This document shows, in pieces, positions 49,954 to 63,800 of a DNA stretch of 64,000 nucleotides. Position 1 is the stretch's first letter. Each line of letters starts with the position of its first letter. A model generated the notes under the pieces. It saw only the letters and a list, made by a program, of their open reading frames with translations. It was not told the origin of the DNA and did no database searches. Origin of the DNA: Pocillopora verrucosa (lineage: Eukaryota > Cnidaria > Anthozoa > Scleractinia > Pocilloporidae); NCBI RefSeq assembly GCF_036669915.1, contig NC_089325.1, forward strand, positions 8,014,359 through 8,078,358, read 5' to 3'. A program made the translations under genes and the position numbers.

Positions 49954-52900
49954 CCCTTCTATGAATATGACGTTCGCTTCTGTATAACCCTTTTAATAAC
50001 ATGTTTCCGTTATCCTATTACCTATGATTCCATGAAGAAATAACTAATTTGACTGGATAAATGAAGCCATTAAAGAGCGCCTTTAAGTTAACCATGGACA
50101 CAAACAGACGGAAAAATTGTTCTCTCGAACTATTGAGGTTCCTTTTTCGGTACCGATTTGTTATATTCAACCGGTTAACTGTCACTGAAAATCGTAGAAA
50201 ATCAGGCTAACATAATTTCATTGCTTGAATGACAATTACGTCTAGGGCAAGGTTTCCGTAGACAAAACTGAAATTTGAAATGAACAATTTGAACACTTCT
50301 TGTTTAACCTTCAATGTTTGAAGCTGCGTCTTGTACTGATAAAAGTAGATTAAAATGACCAAACGAAAGAATAGAAGAAGAGAAGAGTTCCAAAAAGTTA
50401 TTCCTTCTGATAAAGATCACTTGAGTTCAGTTAATGTCTTTCTTCTGGCTTTTCTTCATGTCACAATTGTGACAAAGCTCACGGAGACAAAAATCAATCC
50501 ATGTCAAAAACCGGGCTTTAAAATTTGTTGCGTTATATGTATCTCTTAACCTTTTATGGAAAGTAAAACTAAAATTTTCAAAAGTTTAAAACAACAGATG
50601 TCCTCAAAAGAAAACTCCTTAGATCATGGTGTTGTAATTCAAAGTTTAACATTGAAGGTTACACTTTCGTGCCCTCTTGACTGGTTACTAAACCACCTAT
50701 CCCAACCCCCATCCCAATCCCCCCTCCCTTCACCTTTACTTTTTTAGTGAGAACCAACCACGACTAGGGAGCAAGCTAAATAAGCAGTGGTAAGATGGTT
50801 GTTGATAAGAAGTGTACAGGTACATCTTACACCGTAGTTAAAGGAGAAAAGCTAGCGAGCAATGATTAGCAGTCTAGTTATGGGAAAAAAAGGGAGGAAA
50901 CGCTTAAGAGAAATCCAACTTTCTTACCTTTCTAGTGCGACATAAAAACACAATGATTTGTTGTCCCAAGGACCGTCAGCATTCTGAACAACTATTTTTA
51001 CAAGGCATCCATCTGTTGCGAAAACTAAAACTTGGCATCCATACTTCTGTCATGTGAAAGGCCTAAGACACAGCAAACAAAACAAAGCACATAGATAAAT
51101 TCGATACATTTCTCAGTGACACTAAGGCATTGTACTCTAGCAGAGATTGTTCAACTGTACTGGCAGACTACATGAGATCTGCTGTAGCAAAAGATCTCAT
51201 CTACCTACCGCTTAGACCATTTTTTTGTCTCCACCATTTTGCGAACCGTGAAATAGGTTTCTACGTCGTTCAGTCATGCTGTTTGCACGCAAGTTAAGTT
51301 CACTTGACATTTATTGTGAACATGGACTTTGTTTTCTGCGGTATAAACAGCTCGTGGGCAGATGTGCAAATTTGGAATTACTACAAATAGTACACACCGC
51401 TTTATTAAAACGTCCTCGTGCTGTGTTGAATCAAAAATCGACATTTGATCTCTTCAATGAAGCAGTAATGAGACGCCGATAATGTGGCGGAACTTCCTTA
51501 TTGATATACTCCTAGTGAACAAACCAGCCAAGTTTCCTAAAAACAAATGTGCCAGTAACGCAACCTTATTATCCGCAATTCATCAAACGATAGTTTGCAG
51601 CTATCGACCATTCTTAACACGAGCAAGTACCTAAGTAGCAAAAGTTTAAAGAAAACCGGTATACGATGTTGCTGCTCTTGGAAAGGCGCCCACGCTCCAC
51701 ATACTTAAACGTCTTCAGGCGGAAAACAACAGTTCTGACACCAGTTCCGGTAAAAAGCCTCTGCAAGCAAGCAGTGCATCTTTCAACTTAGCTTTAAAAG
51801 ATGAATATAATTAAAAGTGAGGGTGGATTTCCAGGCTAATCACGATACCTGTCACTCAAGGTTATTAAAGCTCGAGTCACAAGCGTCCACTTGTTCTGTA
51901 ACAGTTTAAATACAGTGTATGAACTTTGATTAGAAAAAAAGTTAATTGGTCTAAACACCAGAGATTAACAATAAATACAATGTCGCACAGCTTTACTAAA
52001 TAAAATAGCATTATCCCTTCGCATTTTTCCTGAACGAATAGCATCAGCCCAACAGGTTTCGTTGTAAAGTTTATAGCATGGTAAATAGACATTGCAAATG
52101 TGAAAAGGCACATAGGCACTGACATCCTCTTTGGAAACGTTTTTGATGAAACCGTCATCTGTTGTTTAGTAACGAAGCGTCCAAAAGTATAATTTGGTTA
52201 TTTCATATCAAATCAAGTTACGTTTAGTGCCGGTTCTTGTGAGTATTATTCAAAGGGAAAACCTCTTCAGTATGCATGTGCAATAATATGGCATGCATAT
52301 TCTATTATCAGCTTAAATAAGTTTCATTACGTTAAGTTCAATTGATAGCAATGTTCCACATATTTTTGCCATTTCCTGCCATAAAAAAATCTTGTGATTG
52401 AACAGCTTTGCTAAATCACTGCAACGCATTAGTAGCCCCACCGCGGCATCAGTGGACTTTAACATGAACCGCTGCAACGCTGTCGAAGGTATTTTGAGAC
52501 TAAACAATTACCTGACATTTAAAGGCTCGCGTCTGAATTTTACATGTACCTTGCTTAACTTAAAGAAAGAACGCAAATTGTAGCCTTTTGGCAGACGCTT
52601 GTGACAAATAGATAATTACCTCATCCTTTTAATCTGTGATTTGTGTACATGATCCGGCAAAAATTCGTGATGATGAAAAGGATTAGTAGGAATTTTGTGG
52701 TGAAGAAAGCTGACAAAGATTTTTTCTTAATCTTAGTTGACATTTATGTTTCAACATAGCCAGTTGCTCTAGCTTAAACTGACTTAAGAGATACTTTTTC
52801 AGATTCAAAAAGCGGACGAAAATCATATTCCATGGCTTTTGCATGTAGTAGGATAAAGTCTTCCTTTTCTTACCGCATAGTATCAAAGGCATCAAAGCGA

Positions 52901-54348
52901 GGGAACTGTCACTTGATCACTCAGAATTGTTTTATGATTACTACACGTGTCTGCAAATTCTCTTAAAGAGGATTCAAAGTTGTTACAAGGCTTTAATATT
53001 CAATGGACCATTTCCTAATCCTATTTTGAATTTCGGAGTTCGTGCTTTTCTGAACCGCAAAATACTCGGAGAACCAAAGGAAAAAAATTACGGGAAGTCC
53101 AGCCCTTCGAAAGTGACAGTAATTAATTTTCATCAACTGTCACTGTAAATATTACGGTTGGCGTTTAGAGCAAGGAATCAAATAGGAACGAGGACATTAG
53201 AATTCATCCTAAGTTAAAACGAGATGCACAGTTTGGCAGAGGCTCATGTAGGGAGCCCGCATGGAAAATATGTTAAATGCAAAGCACTTAACCCTACATA
53301 CTGATGCGGCAAGTATAGTCAGGTATAGTCGGACGAAGGTCAACTCGATAGAGTTAAATACATATTTTAGTGACCTTTAAATATCAAGAGGGCGAGCACA
53401 ACCATCTTACGACCGCTATCAATCAGAACGCGTACACAGACAACAAAGGCTTTCAGATAGTACGATCAGACATAACAATAAGTGCAACATGGTTCGCACA
53501 TCATCCATGATCGTTTTCAGTGATCCTCTCTCTAAATTCGGTGATACTCACCTAACACAACGAAAGTAAACAAGTTAATTTTCTTCAGCGCTTTTTGAGA
53601 GGATGAACAAAGCTACTCATCACCTTTAGGTGGGGCAACAATTAAAGAAATTAACTTGCCATCAATCACTGACACCGTTGTGTTTATACGAAAGTTTGAG
53701 AGTTAAGTTTTGGCCAAATACGTAATAACAGAAAATCCTCTTCATGGCTTTATCTCCATCCCTAAAAAAGAAAATGTACCACTAAACGAACTGTACTTAC
53801 TGTGCAACTACTAAAAATCTAGAGAATTATAGACAACTATGAGGAAAATGACGTTTGTAGTGATACCTTAGAATCATAGTATTGAATTCGAGCCAAGAGT
53901 TGGGAATGAAGGCGGAAACCAAAGTAGTTTACGAAACTTTATGTCGTGGCTAAAAATATCCTAAATGAGTTTGGCAATATCAAGGAAAAGTGATGTATCA
54001 CACTATAGGGGTTGACAAACATAAGACATTGGCACAAATTTAAAAGGTTTCGAGTTAAGGAATTTATTATCTTTTATTATGTAATAAAAAAATCACCTGG
54101 AACCCAGCTTAAAAATATTTGCGAAAGTAATAATGAATTACTTGTGATCGTAAGTGTGTGTAAAACGCGACATGATTGTGTACGGAGGTCGATTGCACTT
54201 ACTTCCTGATAAACAACAAGACCCTCCCATTATCGGAAGATAAAAGGATTCCAGTCTGGTGCACTGACGGCACATTTCAGTACAGTCTGATTTGCGGTTC
54301 TTGATCCTTCCTCCAGGGTTCCTTTTCTTAATTTGGTAGTCACCTGGC
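49954..54348. other. Gap between gene F and gene G
   Basis: About 4.4 kb. No open frame here has domain or splice support; one at 51276-51482 is ATG-started but unrecognised. The shared F/G upstream element is at 53622-53672. Confidence 0.5.
53622..53672 (+). promoter_or_regulatory. Upstream element shared by genes F and G (copy G)
   Basis: Matches 46904-46953 in its end words (ACCTTTAGGTGGGG and CCATCAATCAC) with a diverged AT-rich middle. It lies 727 bp before the gene G start codon, in the same orientation. Confidence 0.5.
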
Positions 54349-57300
54349 ATGGAAACGAAATATTCACCATTTAACATCACTAATATCCTACGGCACGAGA
54401 GCTGTTCTACCACACCAGGTCACCTGGTATATAAGGGTGGCAAAAAACACGAGACAGATAGGCCTATCATCCCGGCACAAATGTCGTTAGCTGACCGACT
54501 GGCAGGTTTGTTCACCTCCGTAGTTCTCTTTTTTTTTCCTTAGCTTTTCGAGAGATAAATTTTTCAAGTTAGGTTTATGAACACGATGGGGTCATATTTA
54601 TTGACCTGCGCTTTGTTAAAAAAAGTTGCCAAATGCGACGACAATGGTGGGTTTGTTGTCATGTAGGCGAGGGCGAAAGAACGCCCAGAAACATTCTTCT
54701 CCTCTCGGGTGTCTTTTCATGGTTAACTGGCGATATTTTAGTTCAATCGATCCTAGCCTAATCCTTCCTTTTAAAGAAATTCGCGTTTTCGTGAAGACAC
54801 AATGTTTTTGCGAGGTACTGGTGACAGGCACGTAATGACACGAAGACAGTTCATTGTGTGTTCTTACTGTTTACCGGACCATGTGGCTCATTTTAAAGAA
54901 AAGCAACGAAACGGACATAAGGGCATACATTGACACTTAACAAGGTATGTTTTCTCTCTAAATGCAAGAAAGTCATGTCTAATTTCAGCGTCAAACTTGC
55001 AGTTTGTTACAGGCACCATACATTTCCGCTGCGAATGTAGAAAGCTGCACTCATCAATACAATTAGAAAGGTCTTCGTATTCTTTATGTCGCTTCTTTGT
55101 AACTTTTAGGCACTTGTCGACCGACGTTAACATGAAAATAACTGGTTTTACAGTTATTTGAAAATGTCGGCTGTAAATACACTTTTTGCAGCTTATAAAA
55201 CACGTTTTGCGGTGTGTCGAAAGTCAGTTTAGAACCTAATAATTACTTGATAGGTGTTACAACCTAAATTAGTTGCCAACAGTGTCGCCTCGCTCAAAGC
55301 TCAGCTCTTGTCCAGTGTTGACAAATTCTTCGCTAAAACGTTGACTTAAAACGGTATGCACAAAATTATGCAGCCAGGAGGAAAAGCTACTGCCTTACAT
55401 CTATGTTTTGTCGAATTCAATTCATCACACCTTGCTCTCGAATTGTTGGGAGGTATCAATTCGTCATGTCTTCCTTTAGAGATTAGACTTTTGCTGTCTT
55501 GCTTTTCATCGTTTCATGTAATCTTCGGGTGAGAGTTTCGCATCATTGTATTACATGGAAAATATGTTTTTTTTGCATTGTGGCCTGATTCTGCGTTACG
55601 GAAATGAGTTCTCGAGCGCACATAAATTCGATTCATTGGAATTTTCGATAACGTCTTCTGTTCGTTGGAAAGAAATCTCGCGAGAAATTTATTTCTTTAT
55701 TAATGTTAAACAAGTGTTAATCGTAGTTTTTGTATAAAACAGTGAATATCCCTTCAAACACTGGTCGGTGGAAACAAGGTGACAACAGCTGTTGTTGTTT
55801 ATTGGAATAATCGAAATGTCGGAATTGCTAACTTTACTCCAACCTTGTTATCAATGTTCTAATAAGACTATTTATGCATGCCCTTTTTTCATGAAGTCAA
55901 AGTGCGTACAGCAGTGTTCGTTTGGCAGTACAAGAAGACATTTATTTTGCAAATTCATCGTCCAAAGTCATCACTTAGTAATTGCTAGTTCAGTAAAAGC
56001 TCTCCGCGAACATTCCGGTAAACATACAGCACTACTTTCGAGTGCATTCACGAGGTTGTGTAAACTCCATATAAACCCGCTGGTCACAGATTCCCGTTGG
56101 TGGGTGTTATTTTTAACATTAGCAAGCCCTTTTTTGAGTTACGATTCAGACGATTCTTTTGCTTTTAAGCTCCCGTAAGCAGACACCCGAAAGGAATTCC
56201 ATTAGCCTCCAGGTCTTACTTTAATCGATCAACTTCACATCCCTGTTAGTCACAATGATTTCACAATGCAATGATTAATTACAGGGCCACGTTTATGTGG
56301 TTGGTTTGCTCGTACACATCCTATGTTGATACTGCCATACTAAGCGGCCATCTGTCGCTTACACGTCTAGTTAGGACAACTTTTCCGCGTCCTAAGGGTG
56401 TCCGCTTAAAAGAGCTTCCACTTCAAACTTAGAAGAAATCGCCATCATGTTTGAATAATAAAACCCTATAACTGTTGCCGCTAACCGCATAACATTTTAT
56501 GTATCATGCAAATACCATGTACAACTGCCTTTGTAGTTTCTTGAGTTGAGGTATGTCAATTTAAATCGAGCTTCGGCTGAGCAAGTACAATGATTACAAC
56601 TCGGTTCCATCGTGTCCATCCCTCACGTAGTACCGATGAGATAACGAGTTTCATGAAACAAACCGAGAAAAATACGCAAAACAAACCGCAAATCACTAAG
56701 CTTTTCTCTCGCTTTATTAAACAAAATGGAAGTCTAGTAAGGAAATAATTTCGATCTTTTTCCTAGCATCAGCATAGAAAAAGACTTGTGATCAATTGTT
56801 TCTCATGGCGGATATGAATCCACGCCCTGTATAACTCGATTTACGTTTACAAGGTTTATGTCACACTAAGAAAACTCGCCTCTCTAAGCGATGGGGTTTG
56901 GCTGAGGTGCTAAGTTGCAAATTTGTTTCCTTGATTTGTGTGTGTTTTCAAAAGCTTATTAGGTCGCATTTGCGATTTGGCATTTGTTACTAGCTGTCGC
57001 CTACGGCTCCAAAAGTCGTGATGGGTTAATCTGCGATGACATACTCGGGTGCTTTGTTTGCTCACAAAGGTATTTTGGGTGGTCGCTTGATTTTGGTAGC
57101 GTTACTCAAATGGGAGTTGCGTTAGTAGTTCCTCAAAGTACTGAAAAAATATGCATATTTCCTGATTTGCCAAGTTGAAGAAATGTCTCTGGTATCCGGT
57201 AAATGGGCGGCAACGCTATGTCAATTTCACCAACATCTGTTCACAATAATTCGTATTACTTTAGTGCAAAACGACGTCTACTTTACGGGTCACAATGTTA

Positions 57301-60300
57301 ATCTTTGAACGTTTCATTTTGGTGTGACCCTTTCACTAAGCAATAGAAACTATATGAAAGTACAAGATTATGACATAAGCTACAAGAAGTCTCTAGGTCG
57401 ACTCTGATCTGTGTGATCTGTCTTTATATAACCGCCATATATGGAGCCAGAGACGAACCGAAATACATCTAATTCTGTAACCAATCACAAAATAATTTCT
57501 GACCAAAAACATTGAATTTTTTTCTCGCTACATGTTCAGGTTTTTTATCAATCATTTTGCTATGTTTAAGAATTTTACAGAAATCATAAATCAACTGTAA
57601 TTTAATCATAGGCAATGGTCAAGCTACAGCATGCGTATACGTAAAGTTTTCAGAGGTTTATTTTTATTTGATCCAGCATACGGAGACCACGACGTCGAAG
57701 CACCACAAGTAGCTGCTAGCATCAGCGAATCCTTCGGAATACTCGATTGTAGCAATGCATTTTGTTTAAGATTTCCTTTTTGGATATGGTCGAAAAAGTG
57801 CTGGTTCACCGGAAAGTGTGCTATACATGAATTTACTATTGAACAATTGCTGTGACAGGCGGCATATGTGTAGTAAGTTCTGGACCCCTTGCTGTAAGGA
57901 AAGTGGCAGGCCTTCAGGCAAACACACGTAAAATTTCTCTGAGTTCAATGGACCAAGCTTGTCCATTGATCATCCCACGAAAATTGTTCGCCCTCATATG
58001 CTTCACTTATCAGTCAGTATTTACACGGTTTATATCTAATGGGAAGCCGCTATACTTGGCAAAGGTCGTACATGGAAGTCGCTTGGCATTCGGTGGATGG
58101 AGGAAAACACTATCAAATCCATCAGAATGGTAATTACGCTTCGCAGAACTCTGTGAAGGACTTGGTATTTGGACTAAGTCTTTAATTCTTCGGTTCTACC
58201 CGCATACAAATCTCGATTACGAAGGTTTTGTTTTTTTAGGTAAAGAATGCAAAATAACATTGATGTGTATGGGAACCAAAACCTAGCAGGCATCTTAAAA
58301 ACACTTGCAAATTCACTTAAAGAAGTTTCCAAATTTATTTGTAGATGATGTAGCAAATACATCACTGCGAAGCACCTTGTTAACGAGAATGTTAAATAAG
58401 GTAATTCGAGCTTCATTTCGAGGAATCGCAACGAGGAAACAACAGTATGCACTTGCTTTTCAATTAGTACTGTTTATGCTTGTCCCACCTATTTGAAATC
58501 AATAGCATTCTGAAAGTTAAGGATTTATGAAAAATTTTGTTTATCAGAGACATGGAAAATACCCAGTTTGTCAATCAAGCTCACGAAATTTTCGGACTGA
58601 AACAGAATATTTGTTCAACGTAAGTTATGTTAAGACCACAATGAACTGACTAAAGAAACAACACAATGTGAAGGTGGCTGCTAATTTTCAACAAATGCTA
58701 CACGAAGAACAATTTGTCAAACTAAGCGACAGCTGCCTATCGGTACCACGGTTATCTTAACATATAAGACGCCGCATAAGACCCGACAACATTTGTACGT
58801 GCCCTGCTAGTGTGCCTTTGCAGAATGATTAATTACATTGGAAGGAAGCATCCTTATCGGAAATGACACCAATTACTGGGTCATGACCACGTGCCTTAAA
58901 AGGAATAATGAGGCCGCCTATCTCCTCAGCTGACTAACATCAAACAGGCGAAATCATAGCCTAAAACAGAATTAGTTTTACTTTGTCAAGTGCGATAACA
59001 GGTCTGAAAACCCGATACAATTAGGACCTCCGACATTTTAACTACCCTACGTCAAACACATTTTTACACTTCACTATCACGACTTAAAGTACGTTCCACT
59101 TCTAAAAAACAATAGGAAAACAAATAGTTCTCAGGATAGTAAATCTATCTTTCTATTCAAAACTCGCTCATTCTCATGCAAACGATACGCAAAAGAATGA
59201 CGGAAAGATGCCAATGAAAACGGTCTTAAGGAGATTCCTAAAATAGCCGTAAGGAACACGCCAAACCTAGGCACTACACAGCGTATAAAGTATACTTAGC
59301 GGATAGTAAGGGGTGTTTACCCGTGGGATTCCAATAATAAACAACACTTCCTTCGTTTACTCAAACAATACTTCATTCTTAATTGCAATAAGTTGCAGGT
59401 ATCAGGTGGAATTCGACTCAGCTAAGAAATCAAAGCTGGAAACATCATAGTAATACCATGCGATCGGCTGAAATTTCCCCCAGTAGGATTTGAGACAATT
59501 GTTCTCTATCACTTTAATATCGTCCTACCTTAAATTGAGTATATTTTATAACTATGTCGACGCACACCACTGAACGTCTACAAAGAGAAACATTTCGAGC
59601 TACAAATTGCAGATTCACACTAAAGAACGCATTTAGATCATTCCTTCCAAAGACGGCTATTCACTCAGAGCCTTCTTCAGTATTCTTATTATTGTAATTT
59701 AAACCTTTTTAAAACCTTTACAGAAGTAATTTTGGAAAACCAAGAAGACAAAGGAAAACGCAAGCCAAGACGAATGCGAACATGTTTTACACCAAGACAA
59801 CTCCAAGTACTGGAGCAAACGTTTGCGAGAACACATTATCCAGATGTACTCTTGCGGGAGCAGCTGGCTAATTTTACAAATCTTCCAGAATCAAGAGTAC
59901 AGGTGATGAAAGTAGTCTCCATTTATTAGATAAACCTTAAAAGACAAAAAGCTTATTCATTTAAAAAGAAATTGTTGAGCTGCTTCAAGGCGGTAAATAA
60001 GGCAAACTTCCACCTAGTGCTAATCGACTCGAAGTGATTGAACATACCTTAACGAGGTAATTTTATGATGAAATTAAAAAGATCACCAATAGCCTTTCAC
60101 TGAGGTATAGATATGTTGTAGTTAAATAGCTGTAAAAGTAAGATTTGAGACTAATTTGAATCATTGGGTGAGACTTGCAACATAAAGTTCCATTAAAACT
60201 GACTGAGTAAACATCAAAGCAAGCCGTGTCTATCCATGGTAAAGAAAAATGAGTTGACTATTTGTTAACATTTTGGGTACTGCATTTCAGTTCGAGGGGA

Positions 60301-60836
60301 CATTCAACATCAGAAATTAACTCTTACAATTTTAAAATTAAGTTATAAGGATCACATTATTTTCAAATAAAATATTGCTGCTGTTGTTCCATAATGACTG
60401 TCTTCCTTTCTTACAGGTGTGGTTCAAAAATCGCAGAGCAAAGTATCGAAAGCATGAAAAGTCTGGAGTAGAGGTGTTTACCAAACCAAGCATTCCTTCA
60501 TTCCTTAAACCAGATAACTCAAGAATTCAGAGGCATGAAACTTCATCGCAGTCTCACTTTCCCATATTTCAGAGACCAAGAGGTGCAAGTCTATCAGTAT
60601 TGTCATCAGTTCCGAGAAATGTGGACGTAGCCGATCGACTGCATGAGCGCGCCCACCACCTTCCGAGCGTGTCTTCATTTCTTCCGCCGGTTCGAGAAAT
60701 CCTTCCTTCATGTAACATGATTCCAACACCTATTCATTCATTGTCTTGCCCACCTGAGTCGTGTCGCCAACCATTTCCGACATACACTCTCAGGCATTTC
60801 ACCGATGTATCCCCTTTCGGTCCAATTAACAATTGA
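54349..60836 (+). CDS. Dmbx: Gene G: most divergent Dmbx-like homeobox transcription factor
   Basis: Exons 54349-54505, 59724-59902 and 60417-60836 join to 251 aa. The eh1-type motif is F-N-I-T-N-I-L (residues 8-14). Exon 1 ends M-S-L-A-D-R-L-A, a drifted form of A-L-T-L-A-E-R-L-A, with donor GTTTGT. Exon 2 opens E-V-I-L-E-N where the others have D-(V/I)-I. The homeodomain is about residues 67-126: R-M-R-T-C-F-T-P places Cys at position 7 in place of Ala, but [21 protein letters not shown], Val47, Lys50 and Asn51 keep the family pattern. Intron 1, at 5218 bp, is the longest in the array; intron 2 is 514 bp. The tail is Ser/Pro/His-rich ([15 protein letters not shown]), without an OAR motif. 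A probable AATAAA lies 228 bp after the stop. Confidence 0.9.
54506..59723 (+). other. Gene G intron 1
   Basis: A 5.2-kb GT-AG intron. The longest open frame inside (55792-56178) starts at a non-ATG codon and shows no domain. No nested gene, homeobox relic or RNA gene was recognised. Its length makes it a plausible site for intronic enhancers. Confidence 0.75.
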
Positions 60837-63800
60837 AACTGGAATGTAACTAATACCTTAAATTAGTGGTCCATCGCTCAGAGGGCTAGAAGGATTATAA
60901 AGGTCAACCTGCGTTGGCAACTGTCAATAAGATTCAATTAAGTACATATTAATTAGGCGCCTCGCAACACGTAAGTATAGCAACTTATTCTCATAGGCAC
61001 TACTGTGACAGCAGAAAAACTGACCCTTCCCTCTTCAGTTTATTCCTATCAAAAACAACAACAAATAAAAATGTGAAGATCTCAACTTACAAACACACCA
61101 TCATGGTGTCATAATTATCCATGTGTTTCTAAAGTGTAAACATAAACACAAATATAGTACCCTCAATATACAGCAGTAGCATCACAATACATGCTATGTT
61201 TTCATCATCATGTAGCATCACCATCAATATCTCATAATTGTGTTATATACTATTGAGTCTTTCTACCCAAAAAAAATATATTCTATTCAAATGGGATTTG
61301 AGCACATTTCATATCATCTATGTATTGCAACTTTTATGTGAATACATAATTTTAGTCCTGCAATAAATATTAGATGATATCACCACAAGGCTTAAAACCG
61401 ACATTAGCAGTTTTTCAAATAACTGTGTAAAGTTATAATAATTGATGACCATTTGCACTGAGCTCGTGTAATCTATCTCTAATTGTAAATAAGGTAGCAA
61501 TTGCAAAAACATACTTTCAATAAAAATTACTTCCATTTCATCGAACAGGATTTTCACTCAGGATCAAACATCTAAAGGTTATGCTTCTCGCGGAAGAAAG
61601 TGACAACTTCCCAAAAACGTGGACAATTCATCGACTGTTTTGTACCTTTCATAGTGGACGTTATTCGTGTCTTTATGGTTGGCTCATTTCAAAGACCTTT
61701 TTTCCCATAAAACTGATATACCTCCAAGTTAAATTATGACTGATTTTCGTGATTTCTGAATACTGATGCGAAACTTGACTGAAATAACTGAAGGATAACA
61801 GCAAATCAACCATGATAGTACCTTGTTCATGTATAAATGCAATCTCCCTGTGGTGAGATTATCCTGATTCTCGAAATCGTTTTCACTTCTCGATATTAAA
61901 AAAAAAGGAACACAGGAGCCTTACAAGTTAGAAAGGTCTGCCTCGTTGTCAACCACACCAAACCTCTTTTGATGAATAATTTTGAATCTTTGACACAGCT
62001 ATAACATTAATATAACAATAGAAGAATATTTTCGTGCGTGATTTTTTGAGGCAAGTCTCTATTCAAAGTTAACGATGTTAACTTCTCACGCGAAGTCTGC
62101 GTCGCTCAAGAAAGATCTCTACATTCAATTTGTTGGCGATTTGGTGCGACAAATATCAGGTGCTGTTAAGGCAAATACATTCACCTACGTTTTGTCTGAG
62201 TTAATGAATTGGAACGGATAGTGCAAATATAGACACACGCCCTCAGGCAGTGACAAGCTGCGGCACCATACGTTATCAGTTTAATCTACAGACGTCTTGC
62301 AAGCTCAAAATAATGAAGAGAAAAAAAGAACATGTACAATAATATTCATCAACACTTTGTCTTATGAACACCTTTTACCAAAGGAGAAGGACAATGAAAT
62401 GCAGAACGCGCTTCGGTGTGGGAGCCAGTGGGACCCAGTGGGAATCTTCTAAGTCACGTACAAACATATCTTATCCATTGGTGGGCCGTGAACAAACCTG
62501 ATTTCGTGTTGTAAGTAACTACTATTCTTTAAAGTCTGAGAAACCAAATTATTCACTAGTAAACATATGGGTTCTTTAGCTAAATATTTATCTACAATCG
62601 TTGTACTTTACTTTTCCTACAGGTAAAAAACGCAGAATGATGCGATTCAACTCTTCCTTTTTCAGTTTATCAACAAAGCGAAGTTTTGTTTTTCCATTAT
62701 AATACGAGCACCAAACGCTTTTGCATTGTAAGAAATACAATACCTTTCAAAACCCTGATTAATTATTTTCTTCCTAAAGTGAAACCGAAGAAGGACATTT
62801 TACAATCGAAGCTTGAGTTAAACAATAAGCTATGACAAAAGAGCCGTTTCCTACGCCATTCGAGGTAATCAGTCCCTATGAAGAAAACAAACTAAAAAAA
62901 AAACGGCTTCAAAAAACCCATCAATTGACCTACAAATTTTAGGTAAGTTTTAAAAAGTTAGGGTGTTTTTTTTTAAAGACGTTTAACCGTTAACTAGCAA
63001 AACCGCGTTCTAAATAATGATCAATCACACGCTACATGTTTTGTCTTAACTTTAATTTTTAAGGGCTCATAACTGAAATGCCCTGGCAAAATACTCAGTT
63101 ACCTTAATCAAGCACTAACGAATATAAGTACACCCGAGTCCATCGATTGTTTGAAACCACGGCCTAACTCAGACCTTGTAACCGCAGCACTCGTTGCCAG
63201 TGTGTGAGGCGAAAGGCTCAAAGACTTACTGCATAACATCAAAAAGAGTCTTATGTTTACGAAAAGCAAGATTTCTTTGAAGGATGTTAAGTTTGTACCC
63301 CATCACAAATTTAAGTAATTTTATAACTTTGAGAAAGGAGGCTCTCGCGTGCTATAGATGTAACTGTTAGAGTTCCGGGTGGTGTTAACACTGATCAACA
63401 TTTCTTAAGCAGAAGCTACCACCTCAACTGATTCTAAAGTGCTCGTCTTTGTTACTATTCATTTGTTCCAACAACGTTAAACACACGATGCCAGTATATT
63501 GCTTTAATATCTCGAATTAGACAGTTTCAATTCCCAATAGCCTTCTTTTCCCTGATTCAAGTAACCGTTGAAAGCCCCACCTTTCCAAACGACTTCGACT
63601 GCACGAGTATCGATCTAATTGAGTTACGACATGAGTCCAAAGCCATGACCGATGCAGCAAATATCAATTTCGCACACTTTCCAGCCAAGTACAACAAGTT
63701 GGAGTTTGGAGAAGGTCATAACGAGGGAGGGATAGCTGGCTGTTTAGAACTTTAATCAGAAGTAACTTTCCTCTCTTTAAAAGAAATACCTTCCCCCTCT

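Noticed and set aside
55792..56178. A 128-codon open frame in gene G intron 1, with several Cys and His.
   Set aside because: It starts at a non-ATG codon, shows no domain and lies within a well-supported intron.
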